Below, piece after piece: positions 16,449 to 26,150 of a stretch of DNA of 64,000 nucleotides (position 1 is the first letter of the stretch; each line of letters begins with the position of its first letter). Source of the stretch: Pseudomonas bubulae. GTDB taxonomy: Bacteria; Pseudomonadota; Gammaproteobacteria; Pseudomonadales; Pseudomonadaceae. The notes below the pieces were generated by a model. The model was not told where the DNA came from, did no database searches, and saw nothing but the letters and a program-made list of their open reading frames with translations. A program made the position numbers and the translations under genes. Location of the stretch: contig NZ_CP146077.1 in the NCBI RefSeq assembly GCF_037023725.1, positions 2,765,001-2,829,000 of the forward strand, written 5' to 3'.

Positions 16449-17939
16449 ATGAATGCGCCTGCAACCAGCCCCACGCCGGCTACGGCAAAAGCAAAACTTC
16501 CCATTGGTCTGGTGATAGCAGTCCTGGTCATGATCGGCATCCTGCTGCTGCCACTGCCCGCCGACTTGCCGGTAGCCGGTCATCGCATGCTGGCGATCCT
16601 GGCATTTGCCGTGGTGGTATGGATCACTGAAGCGGTGTCGTACGAAGCCAGTGCCATCATGATCACCTCGCTGATGGCGTTCCTGATCGGCATGGCGCCC
16701 ACCCTGGCGGACCCGTCCAGGCTTTACGGCACCTCTGCTGGCATCACCATGGCCCTGACCGGGTTTTCCAATGCTGCCCTGGCCCTGGTGGCGGGCGCCC
16801 TTTTTATCGCGGCTGCCATGACCCACACCGGCCTTGACCGGCGCATTGCCCTGGTCACCTTGTCGCGTATTGGCACCAGCACCCGACGCATTTTGCTGGG
16901 GGCGATTGCGGTCACCATTTTGCTCAGCCTGGTGGTGCCCAGTGCCACGGCGCGCAGTGCCTGCGTGGTACCGATCATGATGGGGGTGATCCTGGCCTTC
17001 GGTGTGGACAAACGCTCCAACATTGCTGCCGGGATCATGATTGTCGTGGCCCAGGGCACCAGTATCTGGAATGTCGGCATTCAAACTGCGGCGGCACAGA
17101 ACCTGCTGACCGTGGGCTTTATGGACAAGATGCTCGGTGCGCGGGTGAACTGGCTTGACTGGCTGATCGCCGGTGCACCCTGGGCCATCATCATGTCGGC
17201 GGTGCTGCTGTTTGTGGTGCTGAAAATGCTCCCGCCAGAGAGCGACAGCATCCCCGGCGGCAAGGAGGCCGTAGAAAAATCACTGGCCGAACTGGGCCCC
17301 ATGACCGGCCCGCAGAAGCGCCTGATGGGCGTATCGATCGCCTTGCTGCTGGCCTGGGCCACCGAGGGCAAACTGCACAGTTTTGACACCACTTCGACCA
17401 TCTATGCCGGCCTTGTATTCTTGCTGCTGCCGCGCTTTGGCGTGATGACCTGGAAAGACGTGCAGTCGCGTATCCCCTGGGGCACGGTGATTGTGTTCGG
17501 GGTGGGTATCAGTTTGGGTACGGCCTTGCTCACCACCCAGGCCGGGCAATGGTTGGGCGGGCAGGTGGTGGCCAATACCGGGCTGGATCAGGTAGGGCCG
17601 CTGGGGATCTTTGCGATTCTGGGCGCGTTTTTGATATTGATTCACCTGGGCTTTGCCAGTGCCACGGCATTGACCTCGGCCTTGCTGCCGATTCTGATCG
17701 CGGTGCTGCAAACCTTGCCGGGTGAATTCAACCGCCTGGGCATGACCATGTTGCTGGGCTTTGTGGTCAGCTACGGTTTTATCCTGCCGATCAACGCCCC
17801 GCAAAATATGGTGTGCCTGGGCACCCAGACCTTTACCGCGAAACAGTTCGCCAAGGTCGGATTGATCGTTACGGCGGTGGGTTATCTGCTGATGCTGCTG
17901 TTCGGTGCCACGTACTGGAGCTGGCTGGGCTGGATGTAG
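16449..17939 (+). CDS. SLC13/DASS family anion symporter
   Basis: A 496-residue inner-membrane transporter of the divalent anion:sodium symporter family (CitT/SdcS type), expected to import di- or tricarboxylates or sulfate. About twelve hydrophobic segments are visible. The family's duplicated hairpin motifs can be recognised: VVPSATARSACVVPIMMGVILAFG in the first half and HLGFASATALTSALLPILIAVL in the second, followed by LPINAPQNMVCLGTQTF near the C-terminus. ATG at 16449 is chosen because AAGGAG precedes it by six bases; an in-frame ATG two codons upstream overlaps that site. The gene appears monocistronic, flanked by palindromic repeats. The actual anion cannot be read from sequence. Confidence 0.85.
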   Translation: MNAPATSPTPATAKAKLPIGLVIAVLVMIGILLLPLPADLPVAGHRMLAILAFAVVVWITEAVSYEASAIMITSLMAFLIGMAPTLADPSRLYGTSAGITMALTGFSNAALALVAGALFIAAAMTHTGLDRRIALVTLSRIGTSTRRILLGAIAVTILLSLVVPSATARSACVVPIMMGVILAFGVDKRSNIAAGIMIVVAQGTSIWNVGIQTAAAQNLLTVGFMDKMLGARVNWLDWLIAGAPWAIIMSAVLLFVVLKMLPPESDSIPGGKEAVEKSLAELGPMTGPQKRLMGVSIALLLAWATEGKLHSFDTTSTIYAGLVFLLLPRFGVMTWKDVQSRIPWGTVIVFGVGISLGTALLTTQAGQWLGGQVVANTGLDQVGPLGIFAILGAFLILIHLGFASATALTSALLPILIAVLQTLPGEFNRLGMTMLLGFVVSYGFILPINAPQNMVCLGTQTFTAKQFAKVGLIVTAVGYLLMLLFGATYWSWLGWM

Positions 17940-17948
17940 CCCAGTGGG

Positions 17949-18033
17949 TGGGAGCGGGCTTGCCCGCGATGGGCGCACTGCGGTCTGACAGACACACCGC
18001 GTCGTTCCTATCGCGAGCAAGCCCGCTCCCACA
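17949..18033. repeat. REP-like palindrome between convergent genes
   Basis: TGGGAGCGGGCTTGCCCGCG from 17949 is mirrored by TCGCGAGCAAGCCCGCTCCC up to 18030. It separates the SLC13 gene from the end of the antiporter operon. Confidence 0.85.
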
Positions 18034-18036
18034 GGT

Positions 18037-18390
18037 TCAGTTAGCGTTTTCGCTACGCCCGCCGCTGCTGACTTCTGCCGGTACATCCTCACCCGCCATG
18101 CGCTTGCGGAACAGCGATGTGCGGGCCAGCAGCAAGGTGGTCACCGGCACGGTGATCGACAGCAGGATCGGCATCAGCCAGGCGTGCAGCACCGGCGTCG
18201 ACTTGAGCGCCGAGAAGTACAGGATCGACGCCAGCGCCACGCCCCAAGCGCCAAGGGTTGAAGCCAGTGCCGGCGGGTGCATGCGCTGAAAAAAATCCTT
18301 GAGGCGCAACAACCCGATAGCGCCGCACAAGGCAAACAGGCTGCTGAGCACCAGCAGCACGGCCACCGATATTTCGATCCAGAGACTCAT
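18037..18390 (-). CDS. phaG: Mrp/Pha antiporter subunit G
   Basis: A 117-residue membrane protein, the last subunit of a multisubunit monovalent cation/proton antiporter. Three hydrophobic segments and the family hallmark GLLRLKDFFQRMHPPALASTLGAWG (residues about 25-50, given here in part) are clear. Its ATG overlaps the stop of phaF by four bases. Antiporters of this type expel Na+ or K+ in exchange for protons and support growth at alkaline pH or high salt; the exact cation is not decidable here. Confidence 0.9.
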   Translation of the reverse strand: MSLWIEISVAVLLVLSSLFALCGAIGLLRLKDFFQRMHPPALASTLGAWGVALASILYFSALKSTPVLHAWLMPILLSITVPVTTLLLARTSLFRKRMAGEDVPAEVSSGGRSENAN

Positions 18391-18665
18391 TCGATCACCT
18401 CGCCACGCAGCAGGAATTTGGCCAGCGCAAACGAGCCGACAAAGCCAAACAGGGCAATCAGCAGTGCGCCTTCAAAGTAGGTGTCACTGGCGTATCTGAT
18501 ACCCAGCACCAGCATCATCAACATGGCCAGGATATACAGGTAGTCCAGCGCCAGAACCCGGTCCTGGGCCGAGGGGCCCTTGAACAGGCGGATCACGGTC
18601 AAGACCATTGCCAGGCTGAAAATAAACAGGCTGAGCAGGATGGCATTGGTGAGCAGGGCACTCAT
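18387..18665 (-). CDS. phaF: Mrp/Pha antiporter subunit F
   Basis: A 92-residue small membrane subunit with three hydrophobic helices. The motif RLFKGPSAQDRVLALDYL around residues 27-45 is diagnostic of the MnhF/PhaF family. It overlaps phaE upstream and phaG downstream by four bases each, so the small subunits are translated as a coupled chain. Confidence 0.9.
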   Translation of the reverse strand: MSALLTNAILLSLFIFSLAMVLTVIRLFKGPSAQDRVLALDYLYILAMLMMLVLGIRYASDTYFEGALLIALFGFVGSFALAKFLLRGEVIE

Positions 18666-19150
18666 TCAAAAATCTCCATCAATGGGCGCTCGTAGGCGGT
18701 TTTGAAGTGCTCGATAAACGACGCCTCGTCATCCAGGTCGAACACGTGCAGCAACAGCACGCTGCGGTCCAGCGCCAGTTCCGACCAGATGGTGCCGGGC
18801 ACCACGGTGGTGATCATCGACAGGGCGGCAAGACCGTTGGCATCGCGCAGGTCCAGGGGGATTTTGATAAACCGCGAACGGGGCGGATTTTTGCCGGCGC
18901 GCAGTACACCCCAGGCCACGGCAATATTGGAGGCCACCACATCGCGACCTACCAAAAAGAACAGCTTGATAATCACCCCGGGACGGCGAATGCGCACCGG
19001 CAGCGGGCGCAGCGGCGCAAACATCACCGGCGCCAGAATGGCCAGCGCAGCGCCCAGCAGCAGATTGCCGGCACTCAGGGACAGGTTGAGCAACAGCCAC
19101 AGTGCCCACAGTGCCAGGGACAGCCAGGGAGCAGGGAACAGGCGCCTCAT
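18662..19150 (-). CDS. phaE: Mrp/Pha antiporter subunit E
   Basis: A 162-residue subunit with two N-terminal hydrophobic segments and the family region SMITTVVPGTIWSELALDRSVLLLHVFDLDDE (residues about 105-137). The start is the ATG at 19150, four bases inside the end of phaD (overlap 19147-19150); a longer frame extending to 19336 lies within phaD and is rejected. Confidence 0.9.
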   Translation of the reverse strand: MRRLFPAPWLSLALWALWLLLNLSLSAGNLLLGAALAILAPVMFAPLRPLPVRIRRPGVIIKLFFLVGRDVVASNIAVAWGVLRAGKNPPRSRFIKIPLDLRDANGLAALSMITTVVPGTIWSELALDRSVLLLHVFDLDDEASFIEHFKTAYERPLMEIFE

Positions 19151-20832
19151 GGTTGCACCTCCTGTAGTGCCGCCTTGGCCTGCGGGCTTGGTACAGGGCG
19201 GGTGGCGATCACGGCCATGACATAACGCTCGGGGTTGTTCAGGGTGTCGGCAGCGGCCTGGGTATAACGCAGGACCGGCTCGGCCTTGAACGTCAGCACC
19301 ACACACAGCCCCAGCAGCAGCACGATGGGCAGGCATTCAATGCGGCGCAGGATCGGCGACGGGCGCTCAAGGGGGGTCCAGAAACGCTGGATGCCCATAC
19401 GTGAAAAGCCGATCAACGAGGCCAGCCCGGAAAGAATCAACAAGGCCAGCAGGCTCCAGGCCGCGGTTGAGATTGGCGCATCGGTGGCATTGCCCAGCCC
19501 CAGCGGATTGAGCAGGGCATTGAGCAGGCCGAGTTTGCCGATAAAGCCCGACAGCGGCGGCATGCCGATGATCAACAGCGCGCAGGCGATAAAGCTCAGG
19601 CCCAGAAAGGCCATCGTCCACGGGATGACCAGCCCGACCACCACTTTCTGTTCGTCGTCCAGGTTGCTGCCCCGGGGCGGGGCCGTGGGCTCGCTGAGGC
19701 TGGGCGTGACCTCGACATCATCCTCAAGCACCAGGTCGGCAGAAGAGCGCGAGCGTTCAATCAGCTCGGCCAGCAGGAACAGCGCACTCAGGGCCAGGGT
19801 GGAACTGACCAGATAGAACAGCGCGGCGCTGGTCAGGTTGGGCTGGGCGAAACCCACGGCTGACAACAGGATCCCGGCAGACACCAGAATACTCAGGCTG
19901 GCCATGCGCTCCAGGCGCTGGGCGGCGAGGATGGCGATGGCGGCGCAAACAATGGTGGCCATGCCGCCGTAGATCAGCCAGTCACCGGCAAAGTACGCCG
20001 AAGCCCCGGCTTGCCCGGAAAACAGCAGGGTCCACAGGCGCAGCACGGTGTAGATACCGACCTTGGTCATGATCGCAAACAGCGCCGCCACCGGCGCACT
20101 GGCCGACGAGTACGCCGGTACCAGCCAGAAGTTAAGCGGCCACATGCCGGCCTTGGCCAGAAAGGCCACCGCCAGAATGGCCGTGCCTGCATGCAGCAAG
20201 CCGCGATCGGCCTCGGGCACCAAAGGGATCTTCAGCGCCAGATCGGCCATGTTCAAGGTGCCGGTCACCCCGTAGATCAACGCCGCACCGATCAGGAACA
20301 GCGATGAAGCCAGCAGGTTGATCGAGATGTAATGCAGCCCCGCCGACACCCGCGCCTTGCCCGAACCATGCAGCATCAAGCCGTAGGAGGCGGCCAGCAG
20401 CACTTCGAAAAACACGAACAGGTTGAACAGGTCGGCGGTCAGGAAGGCGCCGTACAGGCCCATCAGCTGGATCTGGAACAACGCGTGGAAACTGGCCCCG
20501 GCGCGATCCCAGCGGGCCATGGCGAACAGCAGGGCGCAACTGGCGATAATGCCGGTCAGCACCAGCATCAAGGCGCTCAGGTGATCGACCACCAGGGCAA
20601 TCCCGAACGGCACTTGCCAGTTGCTCGGCAGGTACACGCCAATCGAAGCCGGAATCGCCTGCTCGCGAGTCCACAGCAACAGCATCACCGAAATACCCAG
20701 GCCGAGCAGGGTCGAGACCAGGTTGATCCGCGCCTTGAGCGGGCGGTGTTTTTCCCCCAGCAACAGCATGCAGGCAGCGGTCAGCAGTGGCAGCAGAATG
20801 GGCGCGACAATCAGGTGCGGCATTACATTCAT
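19147..20832 (-). CDS. phaD: Mrp/Pha antiporter subunit D (NuoL/M/N-like)
   Basis: A 561-residue polytopic subunit homologous to the proton-pumping NuoM/NuoN subunits of complex I, with about fourteen hydrophobic helices. Family residues include the Glu in FFEVLLAASYGLMLHG (about residue 140) and the Lys in ALFAIMTKVGIYTVLRL (about residue 250). A hydrophilic insert at about residues 365-400 (RSRSSADLVLEDDVEVTPSL) is typical of Pseudomonas PhaD. The ATG at 20832 overlaps phaC by four bases; a second ATG lies three codons downstream. Confidence 0.92.
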   Translation of the reverse strand: MNVMPHLIVAPILLPLLTAACMLLLGEKHRPLKARINLVSTLLGLGISVMLLLWTREQAIPASIGVYLPSNWQVPFGIALVVDHLSALMLVLTGIIASCALLFAMARWDRAGASFHALFQIQLMGLYGAFLTADLFNLFVFFEVLLAASYGLMLHGSGKARVSAGLHYISINLLASSLFLIGAALIYGVTGTLNMADLALKIPLVPEADRGLLHAGTAILAVAFLAKAGMWPLNFWLVPAYSSASAPVAALFAIMTKVGIYTVLRLWTLLFSGQAGASAYFAGDWLIYGGMATIVCAAIAILAAQRLERMASLSILVSAGILLSAVGFAQPNLTSAALFYLVSSTLALSALFLLAELIERSRSSADLVLEDDVEVTPSLSEPTAPPRGSNLDDEQKVVVGLVIPWTMAFLGLSFIACALLIIGMPPLSGFIGKLGLLNALLNPLGLGNATDAPISTAAWSLLALLILSGLASLIGFSRMGIQRFWTPLERPSPILRRIECLPIVLLLGLCVVLTFKAEPVLRYTQAAADTLNNPERYVMAVIATRPVPSPQAKAALQEVQP

Positions 20833-21173
20833 TCTTTTGGCTCCCGGCCATCAACGTGGTCGGTACCGGTCAGGCCCCGAGAGGCCAGCAAGACCACCAG
20901 AAACAGCGCGGTCATGGCAAAACTGATGACGATGGCAGTGAGTACCAGTGCCTGGGGCAGCGGGTCGGTGTAATTGAGCAAGTCCTGGGGCACGCCGTCC
21001 TTGATCACCGGCTCCTTGCCGATAAACAGGCTGCCCATGCTGAAGATAAACAGGTTAACCCCGTAAGACAGCAGGCACAGGCCCATGACCACCTGAAAGG
21101 TTCGCGGACGCAGAACCAGCCAGGTGCCCGATGCGGCCAATACTCCGATAGCGATGGCGATGACTTCTTCCAT
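20829..21173 (-). CDS. phaC: Mrp/Pha antiporter subunit C (NuoK-like)
   Basis: A 114-residue subunit homologous to NuoK with three helices. LCLLSYGVNLFIFSMG (about residues 35-50) and DPLPQALVLTAIVISFAMTAL (about 70-90) are the family signatures. The ATG at 21173 shares its last base context with the stop of phaA (TGATG), consistent with coupled translation. Confidence 0.92.
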   Translation of the reverse strand: MEEVIAIAIGVLAASGTWLVLRPRTFQVVMGLCLLSYGVNLFIFSMGSLFIGKEPVIKDGVPQDLLNYTDPLPQALVLTAIVISFAMTALFLVVLLASRGLTGTDHVDGREPKE

Positions 21174-24115
21174 CAGGCGGCTCCTTCTTTGGATGCAAGA
21201 GGCGGTTGCAGGGCAGGCAGCGGGGCAAGCTGATTGCTCGGGCGATGGGCGCGCACCGACTGGTGAGCCAGTGCCGTCAGGATCAGCAGCGTTGCACCGA
21301 CCACCACCGCATACACGCCAATATCGAAGAACAGGGCGCTGGCCACATGAATATCGCCCAACAGCGGCAGGCTGAAGTGAGCGGTGTGGGTGGTCAGGAA
21401 CGGATAGCCCAGGGGGATCGAGCCCAGCCCGGTCAGGGTTGCGCACAGCAGCCCGGTACCCATCCAGCGCAGCGGTCGCAGGCTCATTTGCGCCTCCACC
21501 CACTGCGTGCCGGCAACCATGTACTGCAGGATAAACGCCACACTCATCACCAGGCCGGCGACAAAGCCACCGCCGGGCTGGTTGTGACCGCGCATGAACA
21601 GGTACATCGACACCACAAAGGCGATCGGCAGCAACAGGCGCACCAGCACCGCCGGCACCATCATAAAGCCCAGGGCGGTGTCACTGGCGCTGCGCGGGTT
21701 GACCAGGTCGGTCATCACGTCCTTGGCCAGCAAGCGCTGCTGGGCAGGCAACTGCATGCTCTCTTTGGACGGGCGGAAGCGGCGCAGCAGGGCAAACACG
21801 GTCAGCGCCACGGCGGCCAGTACGGTGATCTCGCCCAGGGTATCGAAGCCGCGGAAGTCCACCAGCATCACATTCACCACATTGCTGCCGCCGCCTTCAG
21901 GCAGGGCGCGGCTGAGGTAGAACGAGGAGATATCGTTGGGTGTCTGACGGGTCAGCATCGCGTAGGACAGCAACGCCATGCCGCCACCGACCGCGGTGGA
22001 CAGGAGCAAGTCGCGCAAGCGACGGACCTGGGCCTTGCGCAACGTGCCCGGCAGCGGTGAAACCTCTTCGATCCGTCGCGGCAGCCAGCGCAGGCCCAGC
22101 AGGATCAACACCGTGGTCACCACTTCAACCACCAGTTGGGTCAACGCCAGATCAGGCGCCGAAAACCATACGAACGTCACGCAGGTCATCAGGCCGCATA
22201 CGCTGACCATGGTCAGGGCTGCTAGACGGTGGTACTTGGCTTGCCAGGCGGCGCCCAGGGCGCAGGCAATCGCAATCAGCCACAGGGTGATAAACACGAT
22301 CGAGCCCGGTATTTTCGGGCGGTCGCCCCAGCCCAGCCCGCTGTACAACATCGGGATCAGCCCGGCGATCACGGCGACCAGAATCAACAAAAACAGCTGG
22401 GTTTGCAGGCGCTGGGTGCTGATGCGGCGTTCCAGGCGCCGCGCGCCGCGCATGATCACCACCAGGCTGCGCTCGAAAAAGCGTTTGCCATTGAAATACT
22501 GGATCAGCGGCGGCAGCGGGAAGCGGTCGAGCTTAAGCTGCTTGCGCAACAGCACATACAGCACGATACCGCCGGACATGGCGATCAGGCTCATGATCAT
22601 GGGGGCATTCAGGCCGTGCCAGATGGCCAGGCTGTACTCGGGCAACTCACCCCCCACCACGGGTTGAGCCGCTGCAGCAAGCAGCGGGCCGACGGTTTGC
22701 GCCGGGAAAATGCCCACGGTCAGGCAGGTAAGCACCAGCAGTTCAACCGGGGCACGCATCCAGCGCGGTGGCTCGTGGGGTGTATGGGGCAAGTTGGTCG
22801 CGGGTGGGCCGAAGAACACATCCACCGTAAAGCGCAGGGCATAAGCCACGCTGAAGGTACCGGCGATCGTCGCAATGACCGGCAGGGCGATTTCTACCCA
22901 GGCCGTGGAATTGATAAACACGGTTTCGGCAAAGAACATCTCTTTGGACAGAAACCCGTTCAGCAACGGCACCCCGGCCATCGAGGCACTGGCCACCATG
23001 GCCAGGGTCGCGGTGTAAGGCATGAGCTTGAACAGGCCGCTGAGCTTGCGGATATCCCGTGTGCCGGTCTCATGGTCGATAATCCCCGCCGCCATAAACA
23101 GCGACGCCTTGAACGTGGCGTGGTTGAGGATATGGAACACCGCAGCCACCGCTGCCAGCGGGCTGTTCAGGCCCAACAGCAGGGTAATCAGGCCCAGATG
23201 GCTGATGGTGGAGTAGGCCAGCAGGCCTTTGAGGTCATTTTGAAACATCGCGCAATAGGCGCCCAGCACCAGGGTGCAGGCACCGGCGCCACTGACAATC
23301 CAGAACCACTCTTCGCTGCCCGACAGCGAAGGCCACAGGCGCGCAAGCAGAAAGACCCCGGCCTTGACCATGGTTGCCGAGTGCAGATAGGCCGATACGG
23401 GGGTTGGCGCCGCCATGGCGTGGGGCAACCAGAAATGGAACGGGAACTGCGCGCTCTTGCTTAGGGCGCCGATCAGGATAAGCGGCAGCAGGATCGGATA
23501 CAGGCTGTGGGCGCGGATCTTGTCGCCCGCAGCCAGCACGGCATCCAGATCATAGCTGCCGACGACATGGCCGAGCAGCATGACCCCCGCCAGCAGACAC
23601 AACCCCCCAGCACCTGTCACCATCAGCGCCATATAGGCGCCGCGGCGGGCATCCGAGCGGTGGTGCCAATAACCAATCAGCAAAAATGAAAAGAGGCTGG
23701 TGAGCTCCCAGAAAAACACGATCTGGATCAGGTTACCCGACAACACCAGGCCCAGCATGGCCCCCATAAACGCCAGGAAAAACGCAAAAAAGCGCGGGAC
23801 CGGGTCCTCGGGTGACATGTAATAACGGGCGTACAGCGACACCAGCGTGCCGATGCCAAGCACCAGAATCGAGAACAGCCAGGCGAACCCGTCCAGGCGC
23901 AGAACGAAATTCAGGCCGAGGCTGGGCAGCCACATGAACTCTTCACGGATAACCCCACCGTGGGCAATCTGTGGATAGAGCAGGGCTACTTGTACAGTAC
24001 CGATCAAAGCAATCAGACCGGCCAACAGTGATTCACTGTTGCGTGCGTTATGCGGCAAAACAGCCGCCAGACAGCTGCCGATAAAGGGCAGAAGCAGTAG
24101 AACTATCAGGGACAT
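21173..24115 (-). CDS. phaA: Mrp/Pha antiporter fused subunits A and B
   Basis: A 980-residue protein fusing the NuoL-like MnhA subunit (about residues 1-770) with an MnhB domain (about 800-950), as is usual for Pseudomonas and rhizobial Pha systems. Recognisable regions are FFWELTSLFSFLLIGYW (about 130), FHFWLPHAMAAPTPVSAYLHSATMVKAGVFLLARLWP in pieces (about 225-260), HILNHATFKASLFMAAG (about 330) and, in the B domain, VRLLLPIAFVVSMYLFMRGHNQPGGGFVAGLV in pieces. It is the first gene of the phaA-C-D-E-F-G operon, all consecutive overlaps. The putative promoter region is the 180-base gap 24116-24295, in which I see AT-rich sequence but no certain motif. Confidence 0.92.
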   Translation of the reverse strand: MSLIVLLLLPFIGSCLAAVLPHNARNSESLLAGLIALIGTVQVALLYPQIAHGGVIREEFMWLPSLGLNFVLRLDGFAWLFSILVLGIGTLVSLYARYYMSPEDPVPRFFAFFLAFMGAMLGLVLSGNLIQIVFFWELTSLFSFLLIGYWHHRSDARRGAYMALMVTGAGGLCLLAGVMLLGHVVGSYDLDAVLAAGDKIRAHSLYPILLPLILIGALSKSAQFPFHFWLPHAMAAPTPVSAYLHSATMVKAGVFLLARLWPSLSGSEEWFWIVSGAGACTLVLGAYCAMFQNDLKGLLAYSTISHLGLITLLLGLNSPLAAVAAVFHILNHATFKASLFMAAGIIDHETGTRDIRKLSGLFKLMPYTATLAMVASASMAGVPLLNGFLSKEMFFAETVFINSTAWVEIALPVIATIAGTFSVAYALRFTVDVFFGPPATNLPHTPHEPPRWMRAPVELLVLTCLTVGIFPAQTVGPLLAAAAQPVVGGELPEYSLAIWHGLNAPMIMSLIAMSGGIVLYVLLRKQLKLDRFPLPPLIQYFNGKRFFERSLVVIMRGARRLERRISTQRLQTQLFLLILVAVIAGLIPMLYSGLGWGDRPKIPGSIVFITLWLIAIACALGAAWQAKYHRLAALTMVSVCGLMTCVTFVWFSAPDLALTQLVVEVVTTVLILLGLRWLPRRIEEVSPLPGTLRKAQVRRLRDLLLSTAVGGGMALLSYAMLTRQTPNDISSFYLSRALPEGGGSNVVNVMLVDFRGFDTLGEITVLAAVALTVFALLRRFRPSKESMQLPAQQRLLAKDVMTDLVNPRSASDTALGFMMVPAVLVRLLLPIAFVVSMYLFMRGHNQPGGGFVAGLVMSVAFILQYMVAGTQWVEAQMSLRPLRWMGTGLLCATLTGLGSIPLGYPFLTTHTAHFSLPLLGDIHVASALFFDIGVYAVVVGATLLILTALAHQSVRAHRPSNQLAPLPALQPPLASKEGAA

Positions 24116-24295
24116 AGGCTTCTAATCTGCAGGAGTTTGTAAGCGATCATACGGGGCGGGCTGCAGATCACCAACAGCAAACCTGTGGCTGAATCCTACA
24201 AAGACTGTCGATAACCTGTCTGGTTTCCTACAGCTCTACCCCTATATAAGCGCTTGTAAGTAAAAAAAATCGTACCGTCTTTCAGGCTTGCAGCT

Positions 24296-25231
24296 TTAAT
24301 CGCAGGCTTGATCGCCTTGCTTGTCCTCAAGCGCTTCGGGCTTTTTACCCTTGGTTTTTAACTCACTGACGATCACCGCTGCAACAATCAATACGGCACC
24401 CAGCAAGGCTATGCCTGGCAAACGCTCGCCCGCCAGGCGCCCGGCAATGCCTGCCCAGACCGGCTCGCCGGCATAAATCAGGGTGGCGCGGGTGGGTGAA
24501 ACGCTTTTCTGTGCCCAGTTCATGGCCACCTGAATCACCGCACTGGCGCCACCCAGGCCGACAGCACTGGCTAACAATAGCCATGAAAAGTCAGGAATGG
24601 CCTCTTGTGTTGGAATAATCATCAAAAAGGCCAGAATGGACGCAGTACTGAGCTGCACCACCGTGACGCGGCGCACATCCACCTTGCCTGCATAAGCACT
24701 GATCAGAATAATCTCCGCCGCTATGGCAATGGCACTGATCAACGTGGCGATCTCCCCCGGGCTGAAATCCAGCGATGCGCCGCCGGGGCCGGACAGCAGC
24801 ATCAGCCCGGTAAAGGCCAGCATGATCCCCAGGCTCGGCATCAACCCGGGCCTGCGCCCCAGCACCAGCCATTGCAGCAGGGGCACGAACGGCACATACA
24901 GCGCGGTAATAAAGGCCGACTGGCTGCTTGGAATGGTTTGCAGGCCGATGGTCTGCAAACCGTAGCCGAGCATGATCGACACCCCGATAAACATCCCGGC
25001 CTTGAGCTCGAACAGCGTGATGCCACGCAAACTGCGCAGAGAAAACAGCGCGACCATGGCCGCCGCGGCCGCAAAACGCAGGCCGACAAAAAACATCGGC
25101 CCACTTGCCGTCAAGGCATGTTGTACCAATAGAAAGGTGATGCCCCAGACCATGGTGATCAGGATCAGCACACACTCCGCTTTACTGAAGCGGGACGTCA
25201 ATGACAGCAACCCGGGTAGTTTCAATGACAT
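24296..25231 (-). CDS. EamA/DMT family transporter
   Basis: A 311-residue drug/metabolite transporter with ten hydrophobic segments arranged as two EamA repeats (about residues 15-150 and 160-290), ending in a short charged tail. Typical repeat features are WGITFLLVQHALTASGPMFFVGLRFA near the start and ATLIYAGEPVWAGIAGRLAGERLPGIALLGAVLIV near residue 255 (each quoted in part). ATG at 25231 is used; a longer frame reaching 25303 runs into the divergent promoter. Substrate unknown, probably an amino acid or metabolite exported. The divergent XRE-cupin gene is its probable regulator. Confidence 0.87.
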   Translation of the reverse strand: MSLKLPGLLSLTSRFSKAECVLILITMVWGITFLLVQHALTASGPMFFVGLRFAAAAAMVALFSLRSLRGITLFELKAGMFIGVSIMLGYGLQTIGLQTIPSSQSAFITALYVPFVPLLQWLVLGRRPGLMPSLGIMLAFTGLMLLSGPGGASLDFSPGEIATLISAIAIAAEIILISAYAGKVDVRRVTVVQLSTASILAFLMIIPTQEAIPDFSWLLLASAVGLGGASAVIQVAMNWAQKSVSPTRATLIYAGEPVWAGIAGRLAGERLPGIALLGAVLIVAAVIVSELKTKGKKPEALEDKQGDQACD

Positions 25232-25306
25232 TGCAACCTTGCGTGTGACGGGAATGGAGACGCACAATGCGCCAAAGCTGGGCAGTATACTGCGCAGCCC
25301 CACAAG

Positions 25307-25882
25307 GTGAGCAATATAGTGCCCAAAGAAAATTCACAACGCGTATCCGTTCTCCAGCACGTCAGCCAGAACGTACGACGTCTCAGGCTGCTTGCGCACC
25401 TGAGCCAGAGCGCATTGTCAGAACAGTCCGGGGTAAGCCGGCGAATGCTGGTGGCGATCGAGGCAGGCGAAAAGAACGTCAGCCTGAGCACCCTTGACCG
25501 TGTGGCGGAGGCGTTGAACGTAGCCTTTAGCGACCTGATCCAGGCCCCGGGTTCCGCGGACCCGAGCCGCATCAACGAAGTGGCCTGGACGGGCACGCGG
25601 GTGGGCAGCAAGGCAGTTCTACTGTCCAAGGCCAGCGCCACACGGGAAGTAGAACTGTGGGAATGGACCCTGGAGCCGGGTGAGGAGTACCACTCCCAGG
25701 CGGATGCCGAGGGCTGGAGCGAACAGCTCTACGTATTTGAGGGTTGCCTGACCCTGGTGATGGACGACCGGACGCTGCATATAGCGGCGGGCGAGTTCCA
25801 TATGTACGCCAGTAACCGCCCCCATGCCTACCGCAACGAAGGCGACGGACTACTGCGCTTTGTACGCAACGTCGTGATCTGA
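25307..25882 (+). CDS. XRE family regulator with cupin domain
   Basis: A 191-residue regulator with an N-terminal helix-turn-helix (about residues 18-75, LSQSALSEQSGVSRRMLVAIEAGEKNVSLSTL in parts) and a C-terminal cupin_2 domain (about 110-190, with LEPGEEYHSQADAEGWSEQLYVFEG and the ASNRPHAYRNEGD metal-site-like histidine). Start is GTG at 25307; no ATG is available. It is divergent from the EamA exporter with 75 bases between starts, the usual arrangement for local control by a small-molecule ligand bound to the cupin. Confidence 0.85.
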   Translation: MSNIVPKENSQRVSVLQHVSQNVRRLRLLAHLSQSALSEQSGVSRRMLVAIEAGEKNVSLSTLDRVAEALNVAFSDLIQAPGSADPSRINEVAWTGTRVGSKAVLLSKASATREVELWEWTLEPGEEYHSQADAEGWSEQLYVFEGCLTLVMDDRTLHIAAGEFHMYASNRPHAYRNEGDGLLRFVRNVVI

Positions 25883-25928
25883 AAACGGGGGGCTGAAAAA
25901 TAACTAAAAATTATTAGAATTCAGGGGG

Positions 25929-25957
25929 TTGCCAGCTTCCAGCTTCTAGTACATAAT
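25929..25957 (+). promoter_or_regulatory. Possible promoter upstream of tRNA-Cys
   Basis: TTGCCA at 25929-25934 and CATAAT at 25952-25957 are separated by 17 bases and lie about 120 bases before the tRNA gene. Good match to a sigma-70 promoter, though the distance to the tRNA is long and other start sites are possible. Confidence 0.35.
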
Positions 25958-26076
25958 GCGCGCCATCAGCCCGGGGGCAACAACCTGAAGTGCTGAAGAA
26001 TCAAATGCTTGTAGTGATATAGTCGCAGTAACAAACTCTTGTTTTTGATGTTTCCAAGGAATCATCAAGCACAATT

Positions 26077-26150
26077 GGCCGAATAGCAAAATGGTTATGC
26101 AGCGGATTGCAAATCCGCCCACGCCGGTTCGATTCCGGCTTCGGCCTCCA
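26077..26150 (+). tRNA. tRNA-Cys (GCA)
   Basis: A 74-base tRNA with the acceptor stem GGCCGAA (26077-26083) pairing with TTCGGCC, anticodon GCA in GGATTGCAAATCC (anticodon bases about 26109-26111), T-loop GGTTCGATTCC and an encoded CCA end at 26148-26150. It closely resembles E. coli tRNA-Cys. Its 3' half is duplicated at 30632, marking it as an integration target. Confidence 0.96.
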